Shown: piece by piece, positions 4,899-5,192 of the stretch
How the letters are laid out: each line of letters begins with the position of its first letter
Numbering within the stretch: position 1 is the first letter of the stretch
Assembly (NCBI GenBank): GCA_041167675.1
Contig: JBEEIB010000600.1
Location: forward strand, 1-5,192
Length of the DNA: 5,192 bases
Direction of reading: 5' to 3'
Source: DASTDH01 sp041167675
GTDB taxonomy: Bacteria; Verrucomicrobiota; Verrucomicrobiia; Chthoniobacterales; JAFAMB01
Translations under genes and position numbers: made by a program
Notes under the pieces: generated by a model
What the model saw: only the letters and a program-made list of their open reading frames with translations
What the model was told of the DNA's origin: nothing
Databases searched by the model: none

Positions 4899-5192
4899 TT
4901 ACAATTTGCGATAACCCGGATGCACGTCGGGCGTGAGCCCTTGCTGGTGGACGATTTTCCGGCCCAAAGCCGCCAGCGTATCGCGTTCTGCTGCGGTCAG
5001 GCCAGCGCAAAGGTCGGCTTCGTGTTCGGCGGCTAACTTGGAAAGCTTTTCGAGCATCCTCCCGCCGCGTTTGGTGAGGACGAGTTCGGAATGGCGGCGA
5101 TCTTTGGCGTTGCGTTTCCGCTCGACCAACCCTTTCTCTGCCAGCTCATCAATCAGAAGCACCATGCGACTTGGAAGCACGCCAAGCCTTTT
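4899..5192 (-). CDS. MarR-family transcriptional regulator, C-terminal 97 residues (cut by window edge)
   Basis: The frame is open from the right edge down to TAA at 4899-4901. Reading from the edge, the visible residues begin KRLGVLPSRMVLLIDELAEKGLVER: this is the end of the HTH turn plus recognition helix (about 3-20) of a winged helix. The wing follows with RKRNAKDRRHSELVLTKRG (25-43), including the D31-R-R33 pattern and 'LVLTKRG' strand typical of MarR proteins. A dimerisation helix pair (about 44-82, with LTAAERDTLAALGRKI) completes the C-terminus. An in-frame GTG at 5180 could be mistaken for a start, but the conserved RLG.LPSR sequence continues upstream of it, so the true start lies outside the window, about 45-60 residues further. 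MarR proteins are dimeric repressors, often released by phenolics or oxidants; the target cannot be deduced. It converges on the cupin gene. Confidence 0.9.
   Translation of the reverse strand, partial: KRLGVLPSRMVLLIDELAEKGLVERKRNAKDRRHSELVLTKRGGRMLEKLSKLAAEHEADLCAGLTAAERDTLAALGRKIVHQQGLTPDVHPGYRKL

Noticed and set aside
4883..4900. Terminator after the MarR gene (AAAACGCCTAGGGATTTTT)
   Set aside because: It is an imperfect palindrome around CCTAGG without a loop, so it cannot form a proper hairpin; the A/T runs alone are not enough.
5178..5180. GTG as the start codon of the MarR gene
   Set aside because: The conserved recognition-helix lead-in (RLG before VLPSR) continues upstream to the window edge, and a MarR protein needs about 45-60 more N-terminal residues.

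Overview
The window is a moderately GC-rich stretch of bacterial chromosome. It carries five complete or nearly complete enzyme and regulator genes, one clear pseudogene, and two genes cut by the window edges. Every recognisable gene is a 'housekeeping-accessory' oxidoreductase, hydrolase or lyase of the kind common in soil Acidobacteriota, Verrucomicrobiota and Proteobacteria. Two things hint at a soil Acidobacteria- or Verrucomicrobia-like host. First, the small cupin resembles the Granulicella hydroxynitrile lyase. Second, the spacers hold ATCTGCG-, AATCCTGT- and CGGAAAG-type repeats, which I associate from memory with Verrucomicrobia and Planctomycetes spacers. This taxonomic reading is inference; there is no rRNA or marker gene here.

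Layout on the left: 1-111 is the tail of a zinc-dependent alcohol dehydrogenase (+). At 150-1130 (more probably starting at 267) is an alpha/beta hydrolase with an aspartate nucleophile, of the haloalkane dehalogenase / epoxide hydrolase type (+). At 1131-1311 is a spacer with a 10-bp inverted repeat and a 28-nt purine run. At 1312-1908 is a thioredoxin-fold redoxin of the AhpC/TSA type (+). At 1909-2133 is a spacer without a convincing gene.

Layout in the middle and right: 2134-2998 is a nitronate monooxygenase (2-nitropropane dioxygenase) broken by two single-base deletions and missing its C-terminal part (+). At 3081-3959 is a YdbC/PdxI-like aldo/keto reductase (-). At 3960-4115 is a divergent spacer with a 7-bp tandem repeat. 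At 4116-4514 is a manganese-type cupin very close to (R)-hydroxynitrile lyase (+). At 4515-4898 is a gene-free spacer with two intergenic repeat-like segments. At 4899-5192 is the C-terminal part of a MarR-family regulator (-), running off the right edge.

Functionally, the genes share a theme of small carbonyl, nitro, halo or peroxide chemistry: alcohol dehydrogenase, hydrolase, redoxin, nitronate oxidation, aldehyde reduction, cyanohydrin cleavage. They are on both strands and separated by 100-400 bp spacers, so they do not form one operon. Only the alcohol dehydrogenase and hydrolase are plausibly co-transcribed. I see no phage, CRISPR, transposase, RNA gene or defence system, and nothing that I would call a new biological system. 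The points most worth a second look are the decayed nitronate monooxygenase, the ambiguous exported/cytosolic start of the hydrolase, the hydroxynitrile-lyase-like cupin, and the intergenic repeats.
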